Made by a program: the position numbers and the translations under genes. A DNA stretch of 64,000 nt from Venturia oleaginea (lineage: Eukaryota; Ascomycota; Dothideomycetes; Venturiales; Venturiaceae), in the NCBI GenBank assembly GCA_013176395.1, contig JABMLP010000014.1, positions 992,001 through 1,056,000 on the forward strand, written 5' to 3'. Below, piece by piece: positions 9,753-22,226 of the stretch; position 1 is the first letter of the stretch; each line of letters starts with the position of its first letter. The notes under the pieces are model-generated. The model was given only the letters and a program-made list of their open reading frames with translations. It was not told the DNA's origin and did not search any database.

Positions 9753-10869
9753 ATGGTTCAAATCATCAATCTTCTTACCGTCGTGTTGGCGGCAAGCGGC
9801 GCCGTCGAGGCCAACAACGTCCGTCGATCTGCCAGCGGCGCAGCGCATGCCGATGCTAAAGACGCCATTGCCTCCTTTCAAAACCTCCTGACCACTCTGT
9901 CTAACAACATCGGTTCCGACCAGCAGCTCGATGGCGAGGGGTTGAAGAATGCGATGCAGGGATACGTAAAGATGTTTGAGGGCATCCCCAGCGTCATCCA
10001 GATGGCGGCACCCGGCGCTGACAATGCTACCGCTTTCGCTCCTAACTGGGAAGGTGCTGCTATCGGTGGATTTTTTATGGCGCAGCAGGCGCTGTTTACT
10101 GGTGCCGTTATGGGTATGACCACCACGTGGACCTTTGCGGGGCTCAACAGTGCGATCAAGTCTGCGACCGGGATTGATATTATGGAAATGTTGAGTGGTG
10201 GTGCGCCTGGTGGTGCGCCTGGTGGGTTGAGTGGTGCTGGTAAGTTGTGATGTGTGATCTTTTTGGGGATCGATGGATAGGACGTATCCTGATTTTTTTC
10301 TTATTAGGTGGTGGGACTGTTTCGACTCCTAAGCCGGCTAGCCCTCCTCTCGTTGCTGCGCCAGCGCCGAAGTCGGTTTCTTGTGAGTTTTTTGTTCGGT
10401 TCTCGCATCGTCTTTGTTTTTCGGCGGGCAGGGAAAAGTTTCTCCCCCTCTGTTTACGATTATGATGGCAGAAATTGGTATTTCAAGGATTGCACTAATG
10501 TTATTTGTTAGCTCCTGGCTCTCCAGCACCTCCCGCTCTCACCAATCCAGGTTCGCCATCGCCTGCTAAGGGTGATGCCCCAAAGCCTGCAGGTTAGTGC
10601 TTGATTTCTTCGTGGGGGATCTTTTTGTTTTGCCCCGCATAATATGCTTTATGCATGAAGATTGATGAAGGTCTCGCGTGGCGTGGTATCGATGTGGCCG
10701 AGCGCAGTATCCTCATTGGTCTCACTCGTGCTGCTTGTTACCCTGTTTCCTATTACTGGTCTTGCATGGCTTTTACTTTTACTGATGGGATACAGCACCA
10801 CCAGGAGGCATGCCAGGTATGGGGGGTATGGGGGGTATGGGGGGACATGGTCATGGGTCTAGGAAGTAG
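9753..10869 (+). CDS. Secreted protein of unknown function with Pro- and Gly/Met-rich tail
   Basis: Model: exons 9753-10239, 10308-10382, 10512-10592 and 10796-10869, 238 aa. The N-terminus is a signal peptide (about 20 residues, ending near AVEAN). The central region is Ala-rich and weakly hydrophobic (residues about 25-150). The tail is SGGAPGGAPGG, then Pro/Ala/Lys-rich sequence, then GMGGMGGMGG ending in GHGSRK. All three introns are phase 1, so the two middle exons (75 and 81 bp) are symmetric and can be skipped without changing frame. That would give tails of different length. I do not recognise the family. It is probably a cell-surface or secreted protein. Confidence 0.65.
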
Positions 10870-12567
10870 AGGGGTTGAATCGCTTCGAGGAAGTGACAAG
10901 CTTGCTTGGACTGATGGGATGAGGTGAGATGGATGGGGCGAGGCTAGGCGGTGGTGGCGTCAATAGGCGTGACTATTGTAATACAGGATTTGTCGTGTCT
11001 TTGATGCTCCTGTCCGAATTGTTGCTTCCGATTACTATTTTCTACAGAGAGTGAGATTTAAGATCGTCTTGGGTACGATTTTTCTGTGGGAGTATTATTG
11101 GGCGGTGTTGGGTCGTGTCGGTGGGTGATTCATGAAGTGTCGTTGTTTCTGCCCGTTTTGGATACGGGTGATTCGGGAGTTACATTGCAGTGTGCAGGGA
11201 TTATGTTGTCAACTTTTGATCGCGCGGGGAGTGGGGAGGGGGGCAAGGGTGGTCCGTGTTTTTGTCTACCTTGACCTATGTCTTGGTTTGACGTCTTTGT
11301 TCTTGTTTGCCGTTGCTGGTTTAGTGAGATGGTTTTAGGGTACCCCCTCGTTTCATTTCGTCTCGTCTGGCTACGTTTTCCGGTGCTGTCATTTGGATTT
11401 GATTTGTTTGGTTTGGTGTGGTGTGCTGCTTTTGTTTGGTAGGGTTTTGTTCTTGATGAGAGTGGTTTGGTTCAGATGGTAAGATGGTTTGTACGACGAG
11501 GGTATGGACCTACTTTAGCCAGCCTCTGTTTTGAGGTGATTCTCTTGCCTTTGGTATATCCTAATACCCGCGGCCGTTGTTCTTAGGCATAGTAGTATCG
11601 AGACTTGGGACATCACGGTGGGGGCTGGTTCTTGCGAGATCTTGCCTCTGGTTTTTTAGGGAGTGGTACCTCGATGTTGATAAGAAAAAGTCTCGTGATA
11701 GCTCTTTCCTTGGTTGAAGTGAGTAGCTTCTCTCTGGTCCTCTGGGGAGGAAAAGTTTGATCGTGGCTTTTACCTTGATTGACGTGAGGAGCTTCTCTCT
11801 ACCTACCATGGAAATTGTCTTGTAATATCGAATCTTACCGAATTGTTTCCATTTTCCACGTCAAGCAGATACTACGCGGAGGAGATTGACGTGGTATGAT
11901 GAGTCTGTTATTCTAATCGCGATCTTGGTCTTCGTCTAACAATGTGATGGTGATTCCGCGTCCGTCCCCAGATGCCTTGACCTTTTTCTTGTTTGCGTTG
12001 AGTCTTCTATCGTACTCGATAGATAACCCCGCGATCATTCTCATCTTCTACCAGCGGTACAGTCGCACTGTGCCTGCAAAACTCGCCCTTACCGCTCAAT
12101 GATCTCGTCCTGTTCCAGTCTTTGCTCCTTGATGACTCTGTGCGGGGACTGATCCCTGGTTCGACTGAAGATTCGATGGGGAAAAAAGTCTATCGGAGGC
12201 CTCCAGGGCACCATTTCCCTACACCGCGCTCCAAGATTCCTATTTTTTCAGGCCTGTGAACCATGGAATCCGTCACAGCTGTACTGCGCGCTCGTGCTAT
12301 TGGTTGTTCTCTGGGCGAAGTCATACTCATCCTCTGGTAAGGACGGTTCAACCAAAGTTAGATGTGAACAACATTCCCACGAAAGGCCCACAACGGGATC
12401 ACTGACAGCTCCGCCAGGTTTCAGTATAAATAGCAGCCCACCTGCCCCCCAAGTTTCTCTCCTCAAGTCGCACGCGCAAACCTGAAATTACGATCTTGAT
12501 CAGCCTTCCAGCTACTCAAACTCTTACTTTCAACCACACACGAGCTACCTCACCAACTTCACACATC
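10870..12567. other. T/G-rich gene-poor stretch
   Basis: The plus strand is strongly T+G rich (for example around 11390-11460, GTTTGGTTTGGTGTGGTGTG). Open frames here are compositional artefacts without signatures. No gene is called. Confidence 0.45.
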
Positions 12568-12921
12568 ATGGCAAGTTTATTCCAAGTCTTTCGAGATCCG
12601 GTTACTCCTGCACACACAGACGCTCATCGTACTCCGGTATGAGCTGCTGCCCCAACTCCGCCTTGCACACCCTTCCGATGCCAGCGAAAGCCTAGGATCC
12701 CTGGCGCCCTACAAGAAGCCCAGAAGGTCTACAAGCCAAAATACCCATATTTCGTCTGGCATCTGAAGGATGAGCAAGAACTCGAAGAGGAACTCAATCT
12801 CTTGTACTTCCCATTCAAGTTGAACGAGTCTCCTCTGAGAGCCAAGACAACGGAGCATGATTTCTGCAAGGCTCACTCTGATTATGCCAAAACGCTTTGC
12901 GGTTGTGTATTATCAGAGTGA
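12568..12921 (+). pseudogene. Small hypothetical gene with a possible GC-AG intron and a frame break
   Basis: A coding-like stretch ends at a stop at 12919-12921 and encodes YPYFVWHLKDEQELEEELN and PLRAKTTEHDFCKAHSDYAK. Upstream, an ATG at 12568-12570 is followed at once by GCAAGT, the classic donor of GC-AG introns, with an acceptor at 12618-12619. This opens a frame TLIVLRYELLPQLRLAHP. That frame does not join the downstream one near 12700 without a one-base shift. It is either a decayed gene or a misjudged splice pattern. No family is recognised. Confidence 0.3.
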
Positions 12922-14442
12922 ACCTGTAGCTAGGCGCTGAGTCCATGGTGATGACAATACTCACTCAGCGCCCGTCGCCCTGGCCAGACGAAAAAATGCT
13001 TGCCCGGTGAACTGTGAGTTTCGACCTTCGCGATGCACTCTTTCGAGAGTGGCTGACAGAAACTTTGTCCCCTTTTCCATTGATGGTTCGGTCTACGGAC
13101 TGGACATTGAAGAAGAAAGCGCCTTGTGACTTGGCGGTTATGATGTCCTTGCTATGAATACTCTTGACCTTGGTGTTGATGTTCTTAGTGTGGCATGGTT
13201 CTTGCTCGTTGCTGCCGGCGCAGAGTCTGCGCTCTTGCCGTGGCCATGTTTTTGCAACGGTCTCCCCAGATCTTGGTGTTGCGCTCGCAATCCCTGCTCA
13301 ATCCTTTTTGGTTGGCTATGTCTTGGCTTCGTATCGTCCTGTATTTGGTGTTCTTCTCGACTTGATGTTCCCAGATTCCTCTCGACTCCGGTTATCTTGG
13401 GTCATACTTTCCGCCACGCTCAAGAATTTTTGTCTTCACAATCTTTTTCGAAACGTGGGTCATCTTCGTGCCCAATGAATGCTAGTGAACCTGATCTCAC
13501 ACGTGCTGCTCTATGTTCCTTTGTTCTTGGTGTTTCATTTTCGCTCTTGATTTTTTCCAAGCTTCGGTCTCGCCGCTTGGTCGGAGTCTTACTCTTGGTT
13601 CCGCTTTCCTTCTTGCTTTTTTAACCTTAACTTGCTCTTGTTCTCGACTTGGTGTTGCACTCAAGCACTTTCATAGTCTCTCGGTCTCTCACTCCATCCC
13701 GACGTGAGGCTGCAAATCTTTCAACGCACCACGGACCCTAACCCAAGATCCGCTCTCCCACTTAGCGAACATCAATAAAGGTCCACCCTCCGAGAAATCC
13801 TTCCAAGTTGATGAATGCTGAACCGTTTCGTCATTGTGATCTGACGGAAGCGTAGCACATTTCGAGCCCGGCCGGTCTCGGTCTCGGTGCGCCATTCTTC
13901 GGGTCGATATTCAACGATTCTGCGCGTGGGACAGCTCCGCCCGGATTAGGAGAGTTGCAGAAATCGGATCGTGGTGTAGCAATTTAAGCTTTTCCTCTTG
14001 TCCATCATAACCCTTAGCTGCTTCCATTTACTGAAAGGCACGAACGCAGCATTGACTTAGCCCTGTCTCGATTCGATTATATCACGAATTATTCCTGGCA
14101 TCTCTTCTAGATCGAGGGCTAGAGATTTGTCGAGATCGCTATCGACTTAAGTGTCTGGACGAAACTTGAAGTGGCTTTTGGCGGCACTGAGTTGACCAGC
14201 GCGTCGCGAAGCCTTAAAACGTGAGGAAGCTTGCTCGCACCCGAGACACCGGTTAATGAACAGAAGGGTGTTGTTGTTTGCCAACAAGATCGAGCCCGAC
14301 GCGTTTTAGGGGCCTTATATTCCTATAGCCGAGGTAGGCACCTCTTTCTTTTGGGGCATCACTGGCAATTTTTCCCCTTCACGACGACGACAACAACATG
14401 TATTCATCTATTTCATCGGGGTCAACTACGTTCAACTCCTAT
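12922..14442. other. Gene-poor stretch with degenerate pyrimidine-rich repeats
   Basis: From 13150 to 13680 words such as CTTGGTGTT and TCTTGCTC recur irregularly. The 156-codon open frame there is hydrophobic only because of this T-rich composition. I see no gene. Confidence 0.4.
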
Positions 14443-14984
14443 TCATAACAAACTTTGATCATTGAGACACCTCAGCACCTCCTCCTCATCAACATCTTCA
14501 ATCTCAAAGTACAACTCATAATCCAGAGGTTGATACTTATCTTGCTTCTTCCATTCATTTTTCCCGAACAAATGAATAGACTTGTAAATCTTGTTCCCAA
14601 AATACTGCTTGTGTTGGATCAAGAACCAAGCTAAAGATGGCCCATGGACGGACCTGGCACCTTCAAGAAGAGAGACATCACCAGGAGAGTATCGATCTCG
14701 GTTTCATGTTACGAGAATGCAGCGTCAAAGCTATTACCGGAAGAACGACACGCCACAGGGATGTTGAAGTAGTAAGGCGAGTCTGCCGTGACACTGCTGA
14801 TTTCCATATCAAGTGTTCTTGTTGACCTTGCAGAAGTGGCGGCATCTTCAGGTATTCCGAGTTTCGAGAAGGCCAGTAAGAACATGGCGACAAAGAAGAA
14901 GAGGGGGCAGATCGGTACGGAACTCGCAATTTTCGTGACTTCTTTTTTCGGGTGCGACCAAAACATTGAACACCGAAAGATCAA
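14443..14984 (-). CDS. Small hypothetical membrane protein
   Basis: Model on the minus strand: exon 1 14984-14738, a 41-bp intron (14737-14697, gtaata...ccgag) and exon 2 14696-14443, 166 aa. One hydrophobic segment (PLFFFVAMFLLAF, residues about 26-42) would make it a single-pass or signal-anchored protein. The C-terminal half is hydrophilic and ends in an acidic cluster (DVDEEEVLRC). The splice joins RSS-DRYSPGDVSLLEG smoothly in frame, which is the main support. The intron is short for this genome. No family is recognised. Confidence 0.42.
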
Positions 14985-16559
14985 AAAGAAAAGGTCAGGT
15001 CGTACAGTCAGCGTACGACTCTTTGGAGAGTATGTGCTCTCTCACGAAGAAGAAAATCATGGCTTTACGCAGTCACATCACCGGAACGACTTTTGACGAC
15101 ACTAAAATTTCGGTGACCCGGCTATTACCACAAATCTCACCATCACTTAGTAAATGAGGGACTCACACGATCAGTAAAATCAAGAAGAAACAAAATCCAG
15201 TAGCCAGCATAATCGAAGGAGAAATCAACTCAATCCACCACCACCCCATCGTTGCATCCGCTCACCAGAGAAATCTTCTCCACCAAAAGTAGATACCACA
15301 CCCCGGATTGAACCCACGACCTCGCCAGAACAAAAAAACACATGAGAGACAAAGGAAAGAATGGCAAAAACCATACTTCGGTTACATGGCTTTTAGTTGT
15401 TAGTCTCTGGTCAATGCGTTAATCCCTGGTGTTGTAATGCGAAGCTGTAGATCTCTCTATATATACAGTTTCTTACGGTTTCTGACCCCCCCTCCTCTCT
15501 CTCTCATACAGTCATCCTTATTTCTTATACAGTCATCCTCATAACGTCGCAAGATAGTCAGAAGTCTGGTGTTTCTACACCTGCTTCTATAGCTGCTTCT
15601 ACAGCTATTTCTACAGCCTCATATCACTGCCGTCAAGAGCTATCTCGAGATCTCAGGCTAGGGATTGTTGATGCTGAGGGAGGCTATACAAAGTGGTAAT
15701 AGGAAGATAGCCAAACCGATTCTGCTTATAAATGTATTAAAACACCAAGATCTAAGTAAAATACCGATCTATTAAGCCCTCAGATCACCGCATTTAGCGT
15801 GGGACTAACAACTAATATGCCGGACACCATAGTACACGCTCACCCGGTAGGGTAAGGCTATGGGAAACAACTCCCCCGGACTCAACAGCTCGGATCAACT
15901 AGGACTTTTTATGGTGACTGAGTCACCAACCTAGGTTGGTGCTAGTATCGTAACGCAAGCCCAAGGAGCCACGATAGTACGCTCCACTGCACCAAGGCAT
16001 TTATTAGTGAGATAAGTTTTGGGTGACTTTGTTTATGTAGGGTGGGTTGACGTAGGTAAACATTGTATATTTACCTGGAAGTTTCGGGGCACAGGCTGTG
16101 GCTCCCGTTGAGTCTCGGGTCTGAATTTGGAATTTCAGATGTAAAGTCTTGAGCTCAAGGACAAGTGAACATGATCGCCAGGAGATTAAACAAGAATGGG
16201 CTATCACGAGCTTCCGCGACTCACCACGAGCCTCAAACTTCAATTCTTACTTTCTCATACATGTCCCCCGACTACCGCCGCTCTTCCTCGAGGTCAACGT
16301 AAAATAGCCAAGAATACTTCCTCCCAAAATGTTACCAAAGAAAACTTCATAGGTGTTAGATGTTGAGAGGAAGATAGCGGGAATTATATACCGATTTAGA
16401 AAGGCGTCTTAATCACCCCTTTCACTTCTCCAAGCAGAACCTCTCACTGTCTCCGTCGCAAACCAAGCGAATTTTCCTTCTCCTTATCTCCTTTCTACGC
16501 AGCCATCGTTGCGTCGAGTCGAAGTTGAACAGAACCCCGAGTTCAGGATTCTGAACAGT
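14985..16559. other. Gene-free stretch with short repeats and palindromes
   Basis: No supported gene. It contains a 12-bp degenerate repeat (GCTTCTACAGCT-like, about 15571-15618), two copies of ATACAGTCATCCT near 15505 and 15530, and a palindrome cluster at 15913-15941. It may be the tail of an old mobile element. Confidence 0.4.
15913..15941. repeat. Overlapping perfect palindromes
   Basis: GGTGACT-G-AGTCACC (15913-15927) overlaps the 18-bp perfect palindrome CACCAACCTAGGTTGGTG (15924-15941). The two share CACC and could form alternative hairpins. It is not part of a supported gene. Confidence 0.7.
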
Positions 16560-16792
16560 ATGGCTGATTGTGGAGAAGTTAGTCCCATAGCTCTTGCCAT
16601 TGGCACAAATGGCGTATACACCAGCCAGAATGGTAACGAAGGAGGCCAGGATCGAACATCTGCTAATGAGTCAGCTTCCTTGTGGAAGAATGTAAGTTTC
16701 CAGTTTACCCGTATGCGATCAGCAAGTTTCTCGGTTCATATGTATATTTGTTGACCCAGATCGTTTCGTTGACTATCCTTCGATGTCTTTGA
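16560..16792 (+). CDS. Possible short spliced gene or non-coding transcript
   Basis: An ATG at 16560 opens 44 codons. They end at a consensus donor (gtaagt, 16692) with a branch-like GTTGAC and acceptor at 16758-16759, then 10 more codons to a stop at 16792, giving 54 aa in total. Only the good splice signals support it; the peptide has no recognisable feature. Confidence 0.2.
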
Positions 16793-17377
16793 CTGCGAGT
16801 ACACAATACCTTTGTGTGTACGCAGGGTTGTCAATACAGTGCCCCTTTTGATTTACGATTGGACTTCCTAGAATATGTGATACGCACGGTGATTGCCTAA
16901 TGAGAGTGAAGCACGAGGCGAGGCTGATTTCACATGCTGCAAGGTTGAATCCGTGTTTTGGTTGCTTGTGATGTGATTGTGGCGCAAAAGCTGTATGGAT
17001 GATAGACATGCTATTAAGTTCCGCGGACGAAGCGGGTTCATTGATTCGTGGCCGCGGTATATTCCTGCCAGTTTTATGATCCCGGATTTCCAGAACGCTT
17101 TGGATATCGATCGTGAATTCTAAGGGTTGCTCTCCCAAAGCGATACGCGTTGTCGAAGTAATGGAGGGGGATTAATGAACGAAATGAACGAACCCATTGT
17201 TGTTTTGTGAAGGGGGTGAAGTGTTCTCCGCCTGACTTATAGGGCTTTTTTGCGTTTTTCCAAAGTTCATATCTCAAAGGTGGGGGAAAGTGATGGTCAT
17301 GACCTTCTTTCAGAACCGTAGCCTCGCCAAACTCCGTCGCTTTGCATACCTTTTAATCCCTGCAATGTCTACTTTAA

Positions 17378-18510
17378 TCAGCTTCCACCAGCCTCATCGG
17401 CTAGTTCATTCCTCTCCTTTCTTGTTAATGGCGCCCTTCTCTTCGGCCTCAAGCCCAGCTCGACTCTCGGTGAACTGATAGCATCCAAGAAAACCTCATT
17501 GCCCATTCCCGCCTCCAAATTTGGTAACGTATCGAGCTTTTCTTGGGCGATAAACAATTTCTCGGCATATATTCCATAACTCTCCTCCTGATCCTCGTCA
17601 TGGAAGGTTAACGTCGTCCATGGTTCCTCAGCCACGTCAGTCAGAAACTTGCTAGTGCCCGAGACGTTCATTTCTTCGCCATCGGGGCCTGTTGCGCGGG
17701 CGGATTGACCGACAACGCGGGCTTCGGCTTGACGGGGTGTTTCACCCTTGGCCTTTCGTTCTTTGTGAGCTTGAGTTGCTTTCACTATCTGTGAGCGGGC
17801 GTCGATATGGTGGAATTGTGGGCGCATTTGACAGACGCCGGTCACTTGAGTTAGATGCAGCTCCTCTTGGGTGCCAGTCAGCAATCGATTTTCAGCGAAA
17901 TGTGAGGAAGATATGATGAAACATACTCTGTCGGAATGTACCCAACATGTACATTGGCTTTCCCTCAGCGGGCAAGACAATCTGACCGCCCAAAGTTTGC
18001 TTATTGAGCACTTTTCCGGCCTCGTTCGCATCATCAAACCTCTCCGATCTTGTCTTCCCACCCGGCGCCTGCCCCGGGTCCCGCGTCTTTTTTCCTCTCT
18101 GCTCAGGATTGAACAGCTCATTTCCTCGATTCCCCTTTCCGAACCCACTCGCCATACCAAAACCTGACGCACCGCACTCGTTCGCCGTTTTCATGGCCGA
18201 TCCCCAAAGCATACCCTTTGATTTGTCGAAATTTGAGGCTACGTTGGTCGCGATATCGAGTTCCATGAAGTTTGTTTTGGGCTTCATGCGCATTTCTACC
18301 GGCTGAGCACCAGTTCGAGAGTTGTAAGGCTGTTGTCGGTCGCGATTCGGGAACTGCAGAAGGTAGACTTGTTCTTGGAGTTCGGGGGTTATATAGACGT
18401 TGTACTCGGCGATGACTAGGTCATCTTCAGTGTCGGAGATTATTGGTTCGGCTGATTGATGTGAGTATTCTCGTTATCATAGCCAAAATAGTACGTTACT
18501 TACGATCCAT
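17378..18510 (-). CDS. rpc37: RNA polymerase III subunit Rpc37/RPC5
   Basis: Model: exon 1 18510-18504 (7 nt, ATGGATC), exon 2 18451-17927 and exon 3 17865-17378; introns are 52 and 61 bp; 339 aa. The N-terminal part carries the conserved Sin/RPC5 region (DLVIAEYNVYITPELQEQ, VYLLQFPNRDR, then MRMKPKTNFMELD). LPAEGKPMYMLGTFRQ and LHLTQVTGVCQMRPQFHHID follow. Rpc37 pairs with Rpc53 in the TFIIF-like module of Pol III, acting in open-complex stability and termination. The 7-nt first exon is typical of very short fungal start exons. The gene is head-to-head with DDB1, with 234 bp between the start codons. Confidence 0.88.
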
Positions 18511-18744
18511 TTTGATAATATTCGAGATTGGTGATTGATGGTAAATCGAAGTCGAAGTTGAGGCCCAAAGTTTTTTGAGAGACAAAATTTGACGCACGGC
18601 CGGTCTGAGAGTTGCTGCGCGGAATCAGTCCCGATCGCGAACTGGGCCTGGGCAATCGCGTGTACGGGGATAATAGTGTCGTAAGCTATCCTGATCCTGA
18701 TATCGAACCTCAGCAAGATAGTCGAACCCCTACCAACCTTAAGC
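18511..18744. promoter_or_regulatory. Shared divergent promoter, rpc37 / ddb1
   Basis: Only 234 bp separate the two divergent ATGs, so both promoters must overlap here. No TATA box is evident. Confidence 0.55.
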
Positions 18745-21700
18745 ATGTCATATATTGCCCCAATCCACAGGCCGAGCAGCGTTCGGCTCGCCCTGAAACT
18801 CAAATTTCTGGACGACGACGAAGAATGTTTGGTAGTAGCGTAAGTTGGCAATAACTCAGTCTTAGCTGTACCGGAGCTCATGATTGCAACAGAAAGTCCA
18901 ATCGCCTCGAATTCTACACCCAGTCTGAAGAAGACGGTCTTACTTTGAGATTCTCACGCATTATATACGGCAAAATCACCATCCTCCATAAACTCCGCCC
19001 CTCCACCGCATCCACAGATCACCTCTTTGTTGGAACAGATCGATCAATATATTTTACGCTATCATGGGACCCAGGTGCGAGGCAGCTGCGAACAGAAAAG
19101 AGCTATCATGATTTGGCCGACCAGACAGCGAAGGAGACTCAATTCGGCGAAAGATGTCTGATCGACCCCTCGGGCGAGTTCATGACGTTGGAGGTTTATG
19201 AGGGCATAATCACCACAATCCCGCTGGTGCGGAGGAACAAGAAGAAGGAGATTTTGGAATCAGGCACACCGGGAGAGCCAGTATCCTCGCGAATTCCAGA
19301 GTTCTTTGTGAGATCTTCTGCATTCTTACCCCGACCACCTTTGCCTACCGAGAAGCCACGGCTTGCCCTGCTCCATGAGGATTATGACGGACACGTTCGG
19401 TTGGGAATCAGAGAACTTGCTGCGTCGGGTATGAAGGACTGGGATGACTTCAGTGTTGAGTTTGAGGACGACAGCTCAGGGAATCCAAACCATTCGATGG
19501 ACTTGGGAGCGAGCCATTTGATTGCCATTCCTGGCCCGCCCTATGGCCTTTTGATCTTGGGCGAGACGAGCATTTCCTATTTCAACGACACGAACTACAC
19601 ATTTATCACGCGACCTCTCGATGAGGCAACGATTTTTGTGGCATGGGAACGGGTGGACGAGCAGCGATACATCCTAGCCGATGATTACGGCAAGCTTTAT
19701 CTGCTCATGCTAGTTTTGGATTCTACAAACGAGGTCCAGGAATGGAGAATAGACATACTGGGGGAGACTTCGCGGGCATCGGTCTTGGTCTATCTAGACG
19801 CAGGTACCATGTTCCTGGGATCACATCAAGGCGACTCGCAGCTCATCGGTATTGGAGAGGCATCTATTGAGATCTTACAGACATTCCCTAACATTGGCCC
19901 GATTTTGGACTTCACAATCATGGATATGGGCAATCGATCAGGCGAGGGTCAAGCGAATGAATACTCATCCGGCCAAGCTCGTATCGTGTCCGGCAGCGGC
20001 GCATACAAAGATGGAAGCCTTCGAAGCGTGCGCAGTGGCGTCGGCATGGAGGAACTTGGTGTGTTGGGTGAGATGGAGCATATCACCAACCTATTCAGTC
20101 TCAAAACCGATCCCTCTTCGGAATATGTGGACACATTGCTTGTGGGTTTCATCAACGAAAGTCGTATCTTTTTCTTCACTCCCGATGGCGACGTAGAGGA
20201 GCTTGCAGATCACAAAAGTCTGGTTCTTACCGAGCAAACACTACTTGCATCCAATCTTCCCGATGCTCAACTAATTCATGTTACGACCTCGACCATTCGT
20301 ATCACAGATCTGGATAGTAGTATGGTCAACTCGATATGGACACCAGAGAGAGGTGCCATTACTGCTGTTGCTGCCACTGATCAACACGTTATCGTAGCCG
20401 TGGATGGCACAACTCTCTTCGTTCTTGACATTGCGAACAGTCTCAACATAGAAGCCAAACAGGAGTTCTCGCAATCAGAGCAGATAGCCTGCGTGGAAGT
20501 ATCATCTAGTCTTCCAAATGCTTGCGTTGTCGGCTTCTGGGACGACTCCAAAGTTTCTCTCTTCGAGCTGGAATCGCTTCAACACTTGTCATCGACACTC
20601 ATCAACGATGATGGCTCCATCTCCGTCCCGCGCAGTATTCTCGTCGCGCAGCTATTCGACCTTCCTCATCCTCCTACACTTCTTGTCGCAATGGCCGATG
20701 GTAATGTGGTTACCTTCGATGTCACTCCGTCTTTCTCCCTTGCCTCCAAGAAAAGCACGATACTTGGTACACAACAAGCGAATTTCAAGGCACTGCCCCG
20801 TGGCAATGGGCTGTCCAGTGTCTTCGCGACATGCGAGCACCCTAGTCTCATCTACGCATCTGAGGACCGGATAATCTTCTCCGCAGTCACAGCCGAGAAA
20901 GCAGTCACTGTTTGTCCGTTTGATGCTGAAGCGTACCCCGGTGCTGTGGTCATCGCATCTACCACTGACCTACGAGTGGCTACCATCGACACGGAGCGAA
21001 CCACCCACGTCCAGACACTGGCAGTCGGTGAGACGGTCAGACGCATAGCTTACTCTCCGAGTCTGAAGGCCTTCGGTCTTGGCACTCTGAACCGTATTCT
21101 CAGAGATGGCGCGGAAATGATCGAAAGCCATTTCAAACTTGCTGACGAGGTGCTGTTCAAGCAGCTGGATTCATACCGGCTTAAAGAGGATGAACTGGTT
21201 GAGTGTGTCATGCGCGCTGAGCTGGACGACGGCGCCGACGATATGGCTGAGCGCTTCATCGTCGGTACTTCATATCTCGAGGACGCAGTTTCAGACAACC
21301 TCAAAGGTCGCATTCTTGTCTTTGAAGTCACTGAAGAACGCATTCTCAAGCTCATCCTAGAGCATAGTCTCAAGGGTGCGTGTCGTTGCCTGGCCATGGT
21401 TCAAGGCAAGATCGCCGCTGCGTTGGTCAAGACGGTGCTTGTTTACTCCTTTGAGTACCCGGATGGTGCAAGACCTGCACTGACCAAGAAGGCTGCTTTC
21501 CGGACCAGTACGGCTCCAATCGATATCTGTGTCACGGGTAATTTGATCGCAATCGCAGATTTGATGAAGAGCGTATCCGTTGTGGAGTACAAGATTGGCA
21601 AAGCGCCATCACCAGACGAACTTGTCGAGGTTGCGAGGGATTACAGGACTACGTGGGGTACAGCAGTCGCTTCTGTCGACCCCGACACATGGCTCGAAGG

Positions 21701-22226
21701 CGATGCTGAAGGCAACCTCATCGTGCTAGGTCGCGATCATGATGCTGTCGGCGATGACTCTAAGCGACTGCGTCTTATTGGTGAGCTGAACCTGGGCGAG
21801 ATGGTCAACAGGATCCGTCCTGTTGAGGTCGTCAAACAGCCCGGTGCGGCAGTTGTCCCCAAGGCTTTCCTCGGCACGGTAAGTCTCATTGTTGCTCTTC
21901 TCAAAATCCACCACTAATTCGAACAGGTTGACGGATCTTTGTACCTTTTTGCCATGATTTCGCCCACTCACCAAAACCTGCTCATTGAATTACAGTCGGC
22001 TATTGCCAAGTCCATCACTTCCCCAGGCGACATTCCATTCAACGAGTATCGCGCTTTCAATAACCAGGTTAAGCAGGATGAGGCGCCTTTCCGATTCGTA
22101 GATGGAGAGTTGATTGAACGCTTCTCAGAGTTGAGTGAGGAGGCGCAGGAGAAGGCTGTACACGGACTTGGCAAAACTGTCGATGAGGTCAGAGACTTGG
22201 TTGACAGCTTGAAGTTATTGGTGTAA
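18745..22226 (+). CDS. ddb1: DNA damage-binding protein 1 homologue (DDB1)
   Basis: Model: exons 18745-18839, 18893-21878 and 21927-22226; 1126 aa, against about 1140 for metazoan DDB1. The start MSYIAPIHRPSSVR is the usual family N-terminus. Three beta-propellers are expected from the WD-like repeats along the chain. The CPSF_A region includes GRILVFEVTEERI, KTVLVYSFEYPD and the final DGSLYLFAMISP, FVDGELIERFSEL and the helical end VRDLVDSLKLLV. DDB1 is the adaptor of CUL4 ubiquitin ligases in nucleotide-excision repair. In fungi, related CPSF_A proteins (Rik1, DIM-8) also act in heterochromatin; this copy looks like a canonical DDB1 family member, but DDB1 versus a Rik1-type paralogue was not tested. 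Confidence 0.92.

Noticed and set aside
13154..13624. 156-codon hydrophobic ORF
   Set aside because: T-rich low-complexity composition, no homology-like segments and no flanking gene signals; hydrophobicity follows from base composition.
15290..15360. tRNA-like T-arm (ggattgaacccacgacctc on the plus strand)
   Set aside because: Looks like the reverse complement of a GTTCAATCC T-loop, but the stem does not pair and no D-arm, anticodon arm or acceptor stem can be placed.
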